A stretch of 46,998 bases of DNA from Psychromonas hadalis ATCC BAA-638 (GCF_000420245.1 NZ_ATUO01000006.1:1-46998), one strand, 5' to 3'. Numbered from the stretch's first letter, positions 1 to 9,411 are shown. Numbers and translations are program-made. Notes: generated from the letters alone by a model not told the origin.

Positions 1-135
1 TAAATTGTTTCCAAAAAGCCTTAAGTGACTGGCTATGTTAAAAAAAATCGCAAGTAATGCTGAAGCCAATCCTAAATGACGGGTTATTTTGAAAACAAAA
101 GCGCAAGTAATTTTGAAGCCGATCCTAAGTCGTTA
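1..135. repeat. Imperfect tandem repeat in the intergenic DNA downstream of ychF
   Basis: No gene is visible here. Two imperfect copies of a roughly 30-base unit beginning GCAAGTAAT lie at 50-80 and 103-132, about 53 bases apart, and a weaker third version may start near 15. The copies share GCAAGTAAT, TGAAGCC and ATCCTAA. The last copy stops just short of the ychF stop codon. Function is unknown; it may be part of a larger repeat beyond the window edge. Confidence 0.45.
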
Positions 136-1227
136 TTAAACGTTAAAACGGAAGTGGATAACATCACCATCTTGAGTGATATATTTCTTACCTTCTAAGC
201 GCCATTTTCCTGCTTCTTTAGCACCTGCTTCACCGTTAAACTCGATAAAGTCGTCAAAGCTAATAAGCTCTGCACGGATAAAACCACGTTCAAAATCAGT
301 ATGGATAACACCGGCCGCTTGTGGGGCTGTTGCACCAATTTTAACGGTCCAAGCGCGTACCTCTTTAACACCTGCGGTAAAGTAAGTTTGTAGGTGTAAT
401 AGTTGGTAACCACTGTAGATAACACGATCTAGTCCTGATTCTGTTTGCCCAATCGCTTCTAAAAATTCAGCTTTATCTTCTTCATCAAGTTCTGAAATAT
501 CAGACTCAATAGAAGCACAGACAGGCACAACAACCGCTCCCTCTTTTTCAGCAATCTCACGCACAATATCTAAAAATTTATTGTTTTCAAAACCATCTTC
601 AGCAACATTGGCAATATACATGGTTGGTTTGCCGGTTAAGAAGTTAAGATAGCTAATCGCTTCTTTTTCCTCTTTTTCTAAATCAAGACTACGTACCATG
701 CCATCATTTTCAAGGTGTGCTTTGATTTTCTCTAAAACAGGCAGTTCAAATTTAGCATCTTTATCACCCCCTTTCGCTTTTTTAACAATACGTAAAACAG
801 CACGATCACAGCTCTCTAAATCAGCAAGGGCAAGCTCGGTGTTGATAATCTCGATATCATCTTGAGGATCGATTTTACCAGAGACATGGACGATGTTTTC
901 ATCTTCAAAACAGCGCACAACATGAGCAATTGCATCTGTTTCACGGATATTTGCGAGGAATTTATTACCTAAGCCTTCACCTTTAGATGCACCTTCAACC
1001 AGTCCTGCAATATCAACAAATTCCATCGTTGTTGCGAGTACACGCTCAGGTTTGACAATCTCAGCAAGTAGATCAAGACGTGGATCTGGCACTGGTACGA
1101 TACCTGTATTTGGCTCGATAGTACAAAACGGAAAGTTAGCCGCTTCAATACCCGCTTGTGTTAGTGCGTTAAAGAGTGTTGATTTACCTACATTTGGTAG
1201 ACCGACAATGCCACATTTGAAACCCAT
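136..1227 (-). CDS. ychF: Redox-regulated ATPase / GTPase-like protein YchF (OLA1 family)
   Basis: Universally conserved TRAFAC-class P-loop NTPase that binds ribosomes and in this family prefers ATP to GTP; linked in other bacteria to stress and iron or redox responses. The protein is 363 aa, the usual full length. The P-loop GLPNVGKST is at residues 9-17, the switch I segment [10 protein letters not shown] follows, and the G4 position reads NVAE rather than NKxD, which fits the relaxed nucleotide specificity of YchF. The C-terminal part (about residues 280-363) is the TGS-like domain. It lies 18 bases downstream of pth on the same strand, the common gammaproteobacterial pth-ychF order, and is probably cotranscribed with pth and rplY. 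Confidence 0.97.
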   Translation of the reverse strand: MGFKCGIVGLPNVGKSTLFNALTQAGIEAANFPFCTIEPNTGIVPVPDPRLDLLAEIVKPERVLATTMEFVDIAGLVEGASKGEGLGNKFLANIRETDAIAHVVRCFEDENIVHVSGKIDPQDDIEIINTELALADLESCDRAVLRIVKKAKGGDKDAKFELPVLEKIKAHLENDGMVRSLDLEKEEKEAISYLNFLTGKPTMYIANVAEDGFENNKFLDIVREIAEKEGAVVVPVCASIESDISELDEEDKAEFLEAIGQTESGLDRVIYSGYQLLHLQTYFTAGVKEVRAWTVKIGATAPQAAGVIHTDFERGFIRAELISFDDFIEFNGEAGAKEAGKWRLEGKKYITQDGDVIHFRFNV

Positions 1228-1245
1228 GATATAACCCTTTTAAAT

Positions 1246-1836
1246 TTATTGTGCTTTAAAACTATGTAAGCGATTCATCGCTTTAGCTAACCCGTCTTGC
1301 CCTAAAATATGGGTACAACGTGCAGCTTCATCAATACTTTGGTCAATCAGGTCTTGTTCCGCTCTAGGCGCTTTACCTAGTACAAAACCACTGACTCTAT
1401 TTTTGTCACCAGGGTGACCAATGCCAATACGCAGACGGTAAAAATTTTTATTATTGCCAAGCTTATTAATAATATCGCGTAACCCATTATGCCCGCCATG
1501 ACCACCACCTAGTTTAAACTTCGCAACACCGGGAGGAAGATCAAGTTCATCATGTGCAATGAGGATCTCTTCGGGTTTAATACGATAAAAATTTGCCATG
1601 GCAGCAACAGATTTGCCACTTAGGTTCATAAAGGTAGTTGGAACAAGAAGACGTAGATCATTGCCTGCAAACTGAATTCTACCCGTTAAACCATAGAATT
1701 TGGCTTCTGCTTTTAGCTGGGTATTTTCTTGTGAGGCGAGTTGGTTTAGATACCATTGTCCAGCATTGTGTCTGGTTTGAGCATATTCGGGGCCTGGATT
1801 AGCCAGACCCACAAGCAGTTTAATCGTTGTTGACAC
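1246..1836 (-). CDS. pth: Peptidyl-tRNA hydrolase
   Basis: Releases peptides from peptidyl-tRNAs that drop off the ribosome, recycling tRNA in the cytoplasm. The protein is 196 aa, normal for the family. Active-site residues appear as N13 and H23 (ANPGPEY...TRHNAG), N71 (TFMNLSG) and D96 ([10 protein letters not shown]), each exactly three residues beyond the E. coli N10/H20/N68/D93 positions. The start codon is GTG at 1836. Only two bases separate it from the rplY stop codon (TAA at 1839-1841), and the end of rplY supplies a GAG ribosome-binding core, so translation is probably coupled to rplY. Confidence 0.97.
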   Translation of the reverse strand: MSTTIKLLVGLANPGPEYAQTRHNAGQWYLNQLASQENTQLKAEAKFYGLTGRIQFAGNDLRLLVPTTFMNLSGKSVAAMANFYRIKPEEILIAHDELDLPPGVAKFKLGGGHGGHNGLRDIINKLGNNKNFYRLRIGIGHPGDKNRVSGFVLGKAPRAEQDLIDQSIDEAARCTHILGQDGLAKAMNRLHSFKAQ

Positions 1837-1838
1837 GA

Positions 1839-2477
1839 TTACTCAGCTGTTGCTTCTTCTTCTGTTACTGGAGCTACTGGTGCTCCTTCTTCTATTTCTG
1901 CTACTTTCTTAGCAAGTGCAATTGTTGCAATAGGTTGGTCATGTGCAGTGCCTTTAGAAAGCTCAATAGATTCAACACCTTTTGGAAGTATAAGATCAGA
2001 AAGATGTACTGTTGCACCCAGTTCAACATTTTCTAAGTCAACTTCAACGAAAGAAGGAAGATCAGCCGGTAGACAAGATATTTCTACATCATTAACGATG
2101 TGAGAAACAACACCACCATTTTTAACTGATTCCGCTTTATCTTCATTGATGAAGTGTAGTGGTACCGTTGTGTGTAGTTTTTTGTTTGCATCAACACGTA
2201 GAAGATCTAAATGTTGGATCTGCTCTTTGAATGCGTGACGTTGAAGAGCTTTAAGCAATACTTGCTCTGAAGTTCCATCGATTTCAAGTTCAAGGATAGA
2301 AGAGTAGAAAGCTTCAATACATTCAACTTTACGTAGCTCTTTTTGCTCGAATGTAAGTGATACTGGCTCTTTGCCTGCACCGTATACGATTGCTGGTACT
2401 AATTCTGCATGACGAAGGCGGCGGCTCGAACCTTTCCCAAGTTCTGTACGTGTTTGTGCAACTAATTTAATAGACAT
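1839..2477 (-). CDS. rplY: 50S ribosomal protein L25 / general stress protein Ctc family
   Basis: Ribosomal protein that binds 5S rRNA. The protein is 212 aa, the long TL5/Ctc form: an N-terminal L25 beta-barrel (about residues 1-90, starting [16 protein letters not shown]) plus a C-terminal beta domain and an acidic, Ala/Glu/Pro-rich tail, unlike the 94-aa E. coli L25. The reading frame is open upstream to 2555, but I place the start at the ATG at 2477 because GGAG lies just before it and homology begins there. It is followed directly by pth. A short hairpin (2498-2503 with 2509-2514) lies just upstream of the ribosome-binding site. Confidence 0.95.
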   Translation of the reverse strand: MSIKLVAQTRTELGKGSSRRLRHAELVPAIVYGAGKEPVSLTFEQKELRKVECIEAFYSSILELEIDGTSEQVLLKALQRHAFKEQIQHLDLLRVDANKKLHTTVPLHFINEDKAESVKNGGVVSHIVNDVEISCLPADLPSFVEVDLENVELGATVHLSDLILPKGVESIELSKGTAHDQPIATIALAKKVAEIEEGAPVAPVTEEEATAE

Positions 2478-2630
2478 TGTGTAACTCCAATAACGACAAA
2501 GCATTGATTGCTTTATCAAAAAAATAGATTTTATCTTGCGACCAGATAAAACCACCTAATCACCAAAAAATCGGCATATAAAAAAGGCGCGCCATAATAA
2601 CGCACCCACTAATTTTGTACAAACAAAAAG

Positions 2631-2657
2631 CAAAAAAAAACGCCTTAAAGGCGTTTT
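2631..2657 (-). terminator. Rho-independent terminator, probably of the prs transcript
   Basis: On the minus strand an eight-pair stem AAAACGCC/GGCGTTTT (2650-2657 with 2637-2644) with a five-base loop is followed by a run of T residues. It lies downstream of prs and upstream of rplY, so it should separate ispE-prs transcription from rplY-pth-ychF. Confidence 0.85.
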
Positions 2658-2683
2658 AATAATGAAATATTTCATATCAAACC

Positions 2684-2804
2684 CTAATTGTTCAGAGCTA
2701 AGCAATTTAATATTAATTCAAGGCGGGAAAGCGGAGCTTAGTTTACTAAGTGAGCATTTCCCAACGCAGAAGTAATTTTCAATTGCAACGCTCTGGGCAA
2801 TTAG
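2684..2804. repeat. Palindromic repeat element abutting the prs stop codon
   Basis: A 121-base imperfect palindrome. Its ends CTAATTGTTCAGAGC (2684-2698) and GCTCTGGGCAATTAG (2790-2804) are inverted copies matching at 13 of 15 positions, and the centre (near 2735) is a second palindrome around CTTAGTTTACTAAG. The right end contains the prs stop codon (TAA on the minus strand, 2801-2803). It resembles in size and fold the TACC-ended elements elsewhere in the window but has different ends. A 2-base TA duplication is possible, not provable. Confidence 0.6.
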
Positions 2805-3748
2805 TAGTGAAACATTGCTGAAATAGACTCTTCATTGCTCACACGACGAATCGCTTCAGCTAACATGCAACTGAGTGTCAGTTGCTTAACTTTACCCGTT
2901 GCAATGATCGCTTCTGAAAGAGGAATTGAGTCGGTAACAATGAACTCATCAATCACAGAGTTTTTGATGTTTTCAGCCGCTTTTCCTGAGAATACAGCAT
3001 GGGTTGCATATGCATAAACAGACAGTGCGCCACGTTCTTTTAAAGCAACAGCTGCTTGACATAAAGTACCACCTGTATCAATCATATCATCAACGATAAT
3101 ACAGTTACGGCCTTCTACATCGCCAATGAGGTGCATTACTTGCGCAACATTTGCTTTTGGACGACGTTTATCGATAATCGCAAGATCTGCATCATCTAAT
3201 AGCTTAGCGTGGGCACGCGCACGTACTACACCACCAATATCAGGTGAAACTATCATTGGGTTATCTAGTTTTTTATCTAACATATCTTCAAGCAGTACTG
3301 AGCTGCCAAATACGTTATCAACAGGCACATCAAAGAAGCCTTGAATCTGCTCTGCATGTAAGTCTACCGTTAACACACGGTCAACTCCTACATTAGATAA
3401 GAAATCAGCTACTACTTTTGCTGTAATTGGCACACGGCTAGAACGCACACGGCGATCTTGGCGAGCATAACCAAAGTAAGGGATAACGGCAGTAATACGA
3501 CCCGCTGAAGCGCGACGCATTGCATCGATCATGACGATCAATTCCATTAAATTATCATTGGTTGGTGCACAAGTAGATTGTACGATGAAAATATCATCGC
3601 CACGTACGTTTTCGTTAATCTGTACGTGGATCTCTCCATCACTAAAGCGTCCTACTTCTGCGCTTCCTAATTTAATGAAAAGACGATCAGCAATTTTCTG
3701 TGCTAATTCTGGTGTCGCGTTACCTGCAAATAGTTTCATATTTGGCAC
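2801..3748 (-). CDS. prs: Ribose-phosphate pyrophosphokinase (PRPP synthetase)
   Basis: Makes 5-phosphoribosyl 1-diphosphate from ribose 5-phosphate and ATP for nucleotide, histidine, tryptophan and NAD synthesis. Near-identical to the enterobacterial enzyme over its whole length: the [11 protein letters not shown] metal-binding loop, the KRRPKAN flexible loop and the PRPP-binding loop [10 protein letters not shown] are all present. An in-frame ATG exists at 3766, but I choose the GTG at 3748: it gives exactly 315 aa, the family length, the protein then starts VPNMKLFAG in register with E. coli MPDMKLFAG, and GAGG lies about seven bases upstream. It is downstream of ispE and ends at a strong terminator. 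Confidence 0.97.
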   Translation of the reverse strand: MPNMKLFAGNATPELAQKIADRLFIKLGSAEVGRFSDGEIHVQINENVRGDDIFIVQSTCAPTNDNLMELIVMIDAMRRASAGRITAVIPYFGYARQDRRVRSSRVPITAKVVADFLSNVGVDRVLTVDLHAEQIQGFFDVPVDNVFGSSVLLEDMLDKKLDNPMIVSPDIGGVVRARAHAKLLDDADLAIIDKRRPKANVAQVMHLIGDVEGRNCIIVDDMIDTGGTLCQAAVALKERGALSVYAYATHAVFSGKAAENIKNSVIDEFIVTDSIPLSEAIIATGKVKQLTLSCMLAEAIRRVSNEESISAMFHY

Positions 3749-3836
3749 TTTGAGGACCTCTGTCATCCTGATAGTTGATGTTAAAAAGCAACATGCTAAT
3801 TAACATGAGTGATTGAGGTTAATCAATCACAATAAT

Positions 3837-4703
3837 TTATTCTAGGGACGATAAAAGTGTGTTCATGGGGGAGCAGTTTAAACCTTTACAGGTGAAAGCC
3901 GTTAACCATGGTGGACTTTTATCTAATACAACTTGCGCTTCTTGGGCTGTTGAAAATGTGCTAAACACACATGCACCAGTACCAGTCAATCGAGTTGGTG
4001 CGTATTCTAGCAACCAGTCGATAACCTTGGCAACCTTAGGATAACTATTTTTTACACAAGGTTCGCAATCATTGAGCCAATTTTGACTCATTAGCTCGGT
4101 TAATGAACGTTTTTTAGTATCACGAATAAGTGCACTATTTTGAAACACTACAGGCGTAGATATATGACATGCAGGCATTGCGACAAGGTAGTGGTTTTCT
4201 ATTGGTGCTACCGTTGTTAGCTGTTCACCAACACCTTCTGCTAGCGAGGCTTTTCCTGCGATAAAAATGGGCAGATCAGCCCCTAAAGTGAGGCCTATTT
4301 GTGCAAGTTGCAATTTTGTTAAATCGAGATCCCAGTGATAATTTAATGCTAGTAATGTTGTTGCTGCATCAGAGGAACCACCACCAAGCCCACCTCCCAT
4401 GGGTAAATTTTTCTCAATATGAATATTTGCACCTAAATTTTTATCTATCTTTTCAGCCATATTGTTTTTTAACATCATCGCTGCTTTGTAGATCAGGTTT
4501 TCATTGACGGGCAGATCTTTAATTTCAGGCGTGAGTGTTATCTCTCCTGATAAATTTGGGCTGATTGTTAAATAATCACATAAGTCAATAAATTGAAATA
4601 ACGTTTGTAATTCGTGATAGCCATCTTCACGTTGACCATTTATATAAAGAAATAGATTCAATTTGGCTGGTGCGGGCCAACAAATAGGGTCTAATTTTAG
4701 CAT
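3837..4703 (-). CDS. ispE: 4-diphosphocytidyl-2-C-methyl-D-erythritol kinase
   Basis: GHMP kinase that phosphorylates CDP-methylerythritol in the non-mevalonate (MEP) isoprenoid pathway. The protein is 288 aa. The GHMP ATP-binding motif PMGGGLGGGSSDAA is at residues 101-114, and the catalytic Lys and Asp are K14 (PAPAKLNLF) and D143 (GADLPIF), matching E. coli K10 and D141. It starts 13 bases after lolB and is followed by prs, the classic lolB-ispE-prs order. Confidence 0.96.
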   Translation of the reverse strand: MLKLDPICWPAPAKLNLFLYINGQREDGYHELQTLFQFIDLCDYLTISPNLSGEITLTPEIKDLPVNENLIYKAAMMLKNNMAEKIDKNLGANIHIEKNLPMGGGLGGGSSDAATTLLALNYHWDLDLTKLQLAQIGLTLGADLPIFIAGKASLAEGVGEQLTTVAPIENHYLVAMPACHISTPVVFQNSALIRDTKKRSLTELMSQNWLNDCEPCVKNSYPKVAKVIDWLLEYAPTRLTGTGACVFSTFSTAQEAQVVLDKSPPWLTAFTCKGLNCSPMNTLLSSLE

Positions 4704-4716
4704 GTTTTCTTCTGAT

Positions 4717-5322
4717 TTATGTTTTTGGTGGAAGGTGCCACTGAGAGATTGAAAATTTCAAACGTAGATCACCGCGTGTTAATTGTAGTTTATGGGGGAG
4801 ATTAGTTTGATTAACGGTGCGGTAGTCGTTGTAAGTAATTGACCAAAGCTCTGTATTTTGAGTGCCCCCTAATAAATTACTCACTTGTTGTCTGTCATTA
4901 AGCTGGTAACTTGCATTACTTGGGTTACCTTTTATCCATTGTTGTAAATATTCAATGGGTAATACGAACCCTGTTAAATCAGTGATTAACTGCTCTGTGT
5001 CATTTGAATGGTGACGTTGACCATCCATATCTATAATAACTGTTTCATTGCCTCGCTTTTGTATATCGATGGATTTTAACCCCAAAAGGGCACTCAAACG
5101 TATATGGAAGTCCTGACCTGATTGTTGCCAGTATATATCAACACTATCACGGTTATTGGGGGTGAAAATACCGAGTTTACCAGAGAGGGACCAGTGAGTT
5201 AGTTGTTCAAGTTGTGCTTGTTGAATAGTCCATGTACTATTTTTTGGTAACGCTGAATTTGGATGTTGTGCACAACCAGCAAAAAGAAGGGGCAATAACA
5301 GATAAAGAAAACGCAATTTCAT
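4717..5322 (-). CDS. lolB: Outer-membrane lipoprotein receptor LolB
   Basis: Accepts lipoproteins from the periplasmic carrier LolA and inserts them into the outer membrane. The chosen start gives a 201-aa precursor with a compact lipoprotein signal: MKLR, a leucine-rich core and the lipobox LFAGC. In-frame ATGs at 5340 and 5364 would add 6 or 14 residues, and none has a strong ribosome-binding site, so the start is uncertain. The mature part shows the LolB pattern HWSLSGKLGIFTP and LTGFVLPIEYLQQWIKG. The position directly upstream of ispE supports the call. Confidence 0.93.
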   Translation of the reverse strand: MKLRFLYLLLPLLFAGCAQHPNSALPKNSTWTIQQAQLEQLTHWSLSGKLGIFTPNNRDSVDIYWQQSGQDFHIRLSALLGLKSIDIQKRGNETVIIDMDGQRHHSNDTEQLITDLTGFVLPIEYLQQWIKGNPSNASYQLNDRQQVSNLLGGTQNTELWSITYNDYRTVNQTNLPHKLQLTRGDLRLKFSISQWHLPPKT

Positions 5323-5401
5323 ATTGATTAAACCCATCATAAAAAAACTATGATAACGGATCATGACTTATGAAGGTATTCTTTAAAGCAAAAAGTTTAA
5401 A

Positions 5402-6475
5402 TCAAAAAAACTCAATATCGGACTCAATGGCGTTTTCTTTCTTCGCTGTTATTTTATTATCTCTAATTAAATTTTCAAACATATGAACTTGGTTCCTACC
5501 ATGTTCTTTCGCGTAATACAGTGCAGTATCAGCCGCTTCAATAACATCTCTTGGATCAATCTGATTGGTTATCTCTGTGCCACCAATACTTATCGTTAAT
5601 GATGATATTTTTGCATATTGATGTGTCGCTATCACAATACGAATGCGTTCAAATGCGAATAATGCATCATCCGCATCATATGATTTAACTAAAATTACAA
5701 ATTCCTCCCCACCGAAACGAAAAATTTTGTCGAATTCTCGTACACTCTTTTCTAATAACCGAGCCACTAAAATAAGAATTTCATCACCATAAATATGGCC
5801 ATATTGATCGTTTATGGCTTTAAAATGATCAATGTCTAGAATACATAGCCAATGTTTTAAAGATCCTTTATATTTTCGTGAATCCGTTTGCCTCTCGAAA
5901 GAGGAGGGGGAGTTGTTAATGTTAGGCATATTATTACTGATAAGAATGCGTGTTATTTCTGCGTCTAATGTTTCACGATTTAATAGACCAGTCAATTTGT
6001 CACGTTTGGTTATCTCAATCATCTCAAGGAAGTTGGAGTAGATACGTAAAAAACCGTGCACTAAATGTTGTGTCTCATAATCAGATTGTTTGGTGGCCTG
6101 AATCAATATTGCAAAGATGTCATCGTTGGCATTAAATGCAGGGTAGATAATTTGTATCTCTTTATTACTTTTCTCTGATTCAATGGTGATTATTTTTCCC
6201 GTTTCAATCACCTCAACTAATGCATCCTCAATATACTGAGGTAGTGCATAGTGGTGTATGTTCTCTGCGGTAGTGATATTGTCGTTAGCAGCGTAAGCGA
6301 GCAAACCAAGTTTTAATTCAGGTTCACAGCTTAATACTTGATATAAACGAAAACTACTATCATTTTTAAATTCCAGTAATGTTTTTAGCAGGCTCTGCTC
6401 AATCACTTCCCTGTCACGATAACGGGTGATTTCAGCAAGTGAGTCGATAAACTTAATGGAGTTAATTTTTTTCAT
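5402..6475 (-). CDS. GGDEF-domain diguanylate cyclase, soluble
   Basis: Predicted to make cyclic di-GMP from two GTP. The protein is 357 aa with no signal peptide or membrane span. Residues 1-150 form a GAF-like sensory region of unknown ligand. The GGDEF domain runs from about 158 (RDKLTGLLNRETL) to 340, with the active-site loop GGEEF at 255-259, the metal-binding DIDHFK at 214-219 and an intact inhibitory site RxxD (REFD, 246-249) exactly five residues before the loop, so product inhibition is expected. A 25-30 residue Asn/Ser-rich insertion (about 180-207) lies early in the domain. It begins 22 bases after the HD-GYP gene, so opposing c-di-GMP enzymes are probably in one operon. Confidence 0.92.
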   Translation of the reverse strand: MKKINSIKFIDSLAEITRYRDREVIEQSLLKTLLEFKNDSSFRLYQVLSCEPELKLGLLAYAANDNITTAENIHHYALPQYIEDALVEVIETGKIITIESEKSNKEIQIIYPAFNANDDIFAILIQATKQSDYETQHLVHGFLRIYSNFLEMIEITKRDKLTGLLNRETLDAEITRILISNNMPNINNSPSSFERQTDSRKYKGSLKHWLCILDIDHFKAINDQYGHIYGDEILILVARLLEKSVREFDKIFRFGGEEFVILVKSYDADDALFAFERIRIVIATHQYAKISSLTISIGGTEITNQIDPRDVIEAADTALYYAKEHGRNQVHMFENLIRDNKITAKKENAIESDIEFF

Positions 6476-6497
6476 TGAATTTTCTCAATTTAGATGC

Positions 6498-7583
6498 TTA
6501 ATTGGGATGTTTTTTTCGTATGGTAAGAAATTTTGGCAGATTATTTTTGAGTAACGTGACAAGTTTAGGATCAAAATGGTGACCTTGCTGATCATCAAAT
6601 AGCGTGAGTATTTTGTCAAGTGGCCACGCTTTTTTATAAACTCTATCACTGGCTAACGCATCAAATACATCGGCAATCGCGGTAATGCGTCCGTAGAGGT
6701 GGATCTCTTCACCTTTGAGTTGTTGCGGATAACCTGAGCCATCCCATTTTTCATGGTGCTGATAAGCGATAATAGCAGCTGTTTGTAAAACAGGCCGAGT
6801 AGAGTGGTTAAGCAGATTAAAACCGATCTCTGCATGGGTTTTCATTACCTCAAATTCAGCTTCGGTTAATTTCCCTGATTTTTTTAGAATATTATCAGGA
6901 ATACCCACTTTTCCTATGTCGTGCATCGGTGAGGCAAGTTTAATTAACTCCGCTTCATTTTTATCTAATCCCGCAAGCTCTGCTAATAATTGTGAATATT
7001 CAGCAACACGGCGGACGTGATCACCTGTCTCTTTAGATCGTGTTTCACCTATCTCACCCATAGTGTAGATAATCTCTTTTTGAGTCTCTAATATCTCTTT
7101 GTTGAGGTTAATTACTTCACTGATATCTGAGCCATAAACGACGACGCCGTCTAGTTCAACCGAGCCACGTATAATAAGCGAGTAAATATGTGTGTCGTCA
7201 AGGGGAAATGTGTGTGTTTCAATTCGTTCTTGGCTGATAATCTCGTTAATTGGACTAGGGATAAGATCGCTAAAATGTTTAACATCGGAGAATATTTTTT
7301 TAGCGGGTTTATTAGAGAATGCCAATGTATTGTCCGCTCTAAAAATAAAAACGGGTTGTGGGTTGTAGCGAGGTAAAAAGTTAACAAATAGGTTTTCCTG
7401 TGTGCATTGACTCTGTTTATTAAACAGGTGCATCAATGGGCATTTATAGGTAAGTCCGGTGTAGAGCAATATTATTCCAATAGGAATAAGGACAAACCAA
7501 AAAATATGGGTGCCGATGCAGAGTAAAATCGTGGCGATAATGACTCTAATATTACTTTCATATTTACTTAAATTTATTAACAT
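6498..7583 (-). CDS. DUF2892-PAS-HD-GYP cyclic di-GMP phosphodiesterase
   Basis: Predicted to hydrolyse c-di-GMP. The protein is 361 aa. Residues 1-55 resemble DUF2892, the YgaP-type two-helix membrane hairpin: it opens NLSKYESNIRV, has spans at about 12-28 and 29-44, and ends in the signature KCPLMHLF. A PAS-like domain follows (about 68-160; PVFIFRADNTLAFSN). The HD-GYP domain spans about 170-350, with the metal-binding HD in MHDIGKVGIPDNIL (221-222) and the full HHEKWDGSGYP motif at 276-286, so it should be active. It is upstream of the GGDEF gene. The DUF2892 anchor on a signalling enzyme is the unusual point. Confidence 0.9.
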   Translation of the reverse strand: MLINLSKYESNIRVIIATILLCIGTHIFWFVLIPIGIILLYTGLTYKCPLMHLFNKQSQCTQENLFVNFLPRYNPQPVFIFRADNTLAFSNKPAKKIFSDVKHFSDLIPSPINEIISQERIETHTFPLDDTHIYSLIIRGSVELDGVVVYGSDISEVINLNKEILETQKEIIYTMGEIGETRSKETGDHVRRVAEYSQLLAELAGLDKNEAELIKLASPMHDIGKVGIPDNILKKSGKLTEAEFEVMKTHAEIGFNLLNHSTRPVLQTAAIIAYQHHEKWDGSGYPQQLKGEEIHLYGRITAIADVFDALASDRVYKKAWPLDKILTLFDDQQGHHFDPKLVTLLKNNLPKFLTIRKKHPN

Positions 7584-7680
7584 AACCTATTATTTTTATA
7601 AGCGACTTTAAAAAGAATAGGTCTAATGTCAGATGTTGCAACTTAAGGTGATAATTCTCGTTATTTATTTGTAAAAGGTA

Positions 7681-9354
7681 TCAGCGCACTAACAACTCCT
7701 GTGCATTGGCTAGAGTATGCGCAGTAATGCTGTCACCCCCTAATAAACGAGCTAACTCGTTCAGACGATCTTTCTCATTTAATTTAACCATGGTGGTATT
7801 GGTGTTTTTGCCATTGCTTTGTTTATCAACGTACATCTGTTGATGGCCATTACCTGCTACCTGTGGAAGGTGAGTAACACAAAGTATTTGTGTACTTTCT
7901 CCTAAACTGCGCAGTAGTTTACCTACCACTGAAGCGGTTGCTCCACTGATACCTACATCAACTTCATCAAAAATAAGCGTCGGTGTTGCAATCTGTTGAC
8001 TGATGATCACTTGCATTGCGAGACCAATGCGTGAAAGCTCGCCACCTGATGCAATTTTAGCTAAGTTTTGCAGTGATTGGCCTGCGTTTGTTTTTACTTG
8101 AAATTCTATGTTGTCAAGACCAAGAGGGCTTAACGTTCTATTATTATTTTCAGCAAGTTCAATGTGGAAAACACCCTGTTGCATGTTTAATTTTTGAATA
8201 CTATGAGTAATTTTTTTACTTAACTCTTTAGCGTAACGGCTTCGGCTTTTACTGAGTTTTTTAGCATGTTGGTAGTAGTCGTTTTCTGCACTTTGTAAAT
8301 CTGTGCTGAGTTGCTCTATCAGTTGGGCGCTATTGTTGAGTTGGCTGAACTCTTTGTTTAATTTTTGGTGGTGAGCGTACAGAAGTTCAGGTTGAACCTG
8401 ATGCTTACGCGCAAGGGAGAGCGCATCACTCATACGTGTTTCTAATTGCTGAAACTGCTCTGGGTCAAGCTCTAGGTTTTCACTAAACTGACGTAGCTCA
8501 TAACTGGCGTCTTCTATTTGAATCACAGCTTCTTGCAGTGTAGTGATAATGTTTTCTAAGTTTTTATCATTTTCCACTTGTTTTTCAATCGTGCTAACAC
8601 TGCTACGAAGCAAGCTTAATGCATCGAACTCTTCACTATCACAGAGCTGATTTAAGCCCATTTGGCAACTCTCTAATAGTGCGCCACTGTTGGCTAAGCG
8701 TTTATGCTCCGTTTCAATCTGCTCAAACTCGTTATTATTGAGTGCAAACTCATCTAACTCTTGGATCTGATATTCTAATAACTGTTTACGTGCTACTTTT
8801 TCTTGTTGATTGAGCTGTTGTTGCTTTAACTGCTTATTTAAAAAATGCCAACCTTGATAACTGTCTTTTACTTTTTGTAGTAGTTGATGGTGTGCTGCAT
8901 ATTCATCAATGATAGAGAGTTGAATATCACTTTTAAGCAGGCTTTGATGTGCATGCTGACCATGAATATTAACAAGTAGTTGACCAAGGCTTTTTAGTTG
9001 TGAAAGTGGGACGGGTGTGCCATTAATATAAGCACGCGAACGACCCTCTTTATTAATAGTGCGACGCAGTAAACACTCATTGATATCATCTTCATTTTCA
9101 AGATCGTTATTCACTAACCATTGTTTGGCATTAGGTGTATCTAATAGTGTAAAACGTGTACTTATCTCTGCTTTGTCTGTTCCGACTCTCACCATACTGG
9201 CATCTGCACGAGCACCTAAACATAAACCTAATGCGTCAATAGCAATCGATTTACCCGCACCTGTTTCACCCGTTATGGTGGTCATTCCTGCGCTGAACTC
9301 TAGCTCTAGAAATTGAACAATGGCAAAATGTTGTACGGTTAACTGATTAAGCAT
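7681..9354 (-). CDS. recN: DNA repair protein RecN (SMC-like ATPase)
   Basis: SMC-family ATPase acting in double-strand-break repair and sister-chromatid cohesion under SOS control. The protein is 557 aa, normal length. Walker A GETGAGKS is at residues 29-36, the central 170-370 region is Gln/Leu-rich coiled coil, and the C-terminal head carries the signature ASGGELSRIGLAMQ and Walker B TLIFDEVDVGISG. A ribosome-binding site AAGG lies about ten bases before the ATG. Two LexA boxes stand upstream at 9389-9427. Confidence 0.97.
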   Translation of the reverse strand: MLNQLTVQHFAIVQFLELEFSAGMTTITGETGAGKSIAIDALGLCLGARADASMVRVGTDKAEISTRFTLLDTPNAKQWLVNNDLENEDDINECLLRRTINKEGRSRAYINGTPVPLSQLKSLGQLLVNIHGQHAHQSLLKSDIQLSIIDEYAAHHQLLQKVKDSYQGWHFLNKQLKQQQLNQQEKVARKQLLEYQIQELDEFALNNNEFEQIETEHKRLANSGALLESCQMGLNQLCDSEEFDALSLLRSSVSTIEKQVENDKNLENIITTLQEAVIQIEDASYELRQFSENLELDPEQFQQLETRMSDALSLARKHQVQPELLYAHHQKLNKEFSQLNNSAQLIEQLSTDLQSAENDYYQHAKKLSKSRSRYAKELSKKITHSIQKLNMQQGVFHIELAENNNRTLSPLGLDNIEFQVKTNAGQSLQNLAKIASGGELSRIGLAMQVIISQQIATPTLIFDEVDVGISGATASVVGKLLRSLGESTQILCVTHLPQVAGNGHQQMYVDKQSNGKNTNTTMVKLNEKDRLNELARLLGGDSITAHTLANAQELLVR

Positions 9355-9388
9355 AATTTTTACACCTTAAAGCGACTGTCTACAAAAG

Positions 9389-9404
9389 CTGTTTATAAAC
9401 ACAG
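9389..9404. promoter_or_regulatory. LexA (SOS) box 1 upstream of recN
   Basis: CTGTTTATAAACACAG matches the gammaproteobacterial LexA consensus CTGT-N8-ACAG exactly. It lies 35 bases upstream of the recN start codon. A TATACT hexamer (minus strand, 9403-9408), a plausible -10 element, partly overlaps it, so LexA bound here should block RNA polymerase. Confidence 0.9.
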
Positions 9405-9411
9405 TATAGTA

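Noticed and set aside
1827-2036. Cys- and Phe-rich open frame opposite rplY
   Set aside because: Antisense shadow of the acidic rplY tail; composition reflects the complement of GAA/GCA-rich codons.
2478-2555. N-terminal extension of rplY from an upstream ATG
   Set aside because: Unlike any L25 sequence and lies before a good GGAG ribosome-binding site; treated as leader.
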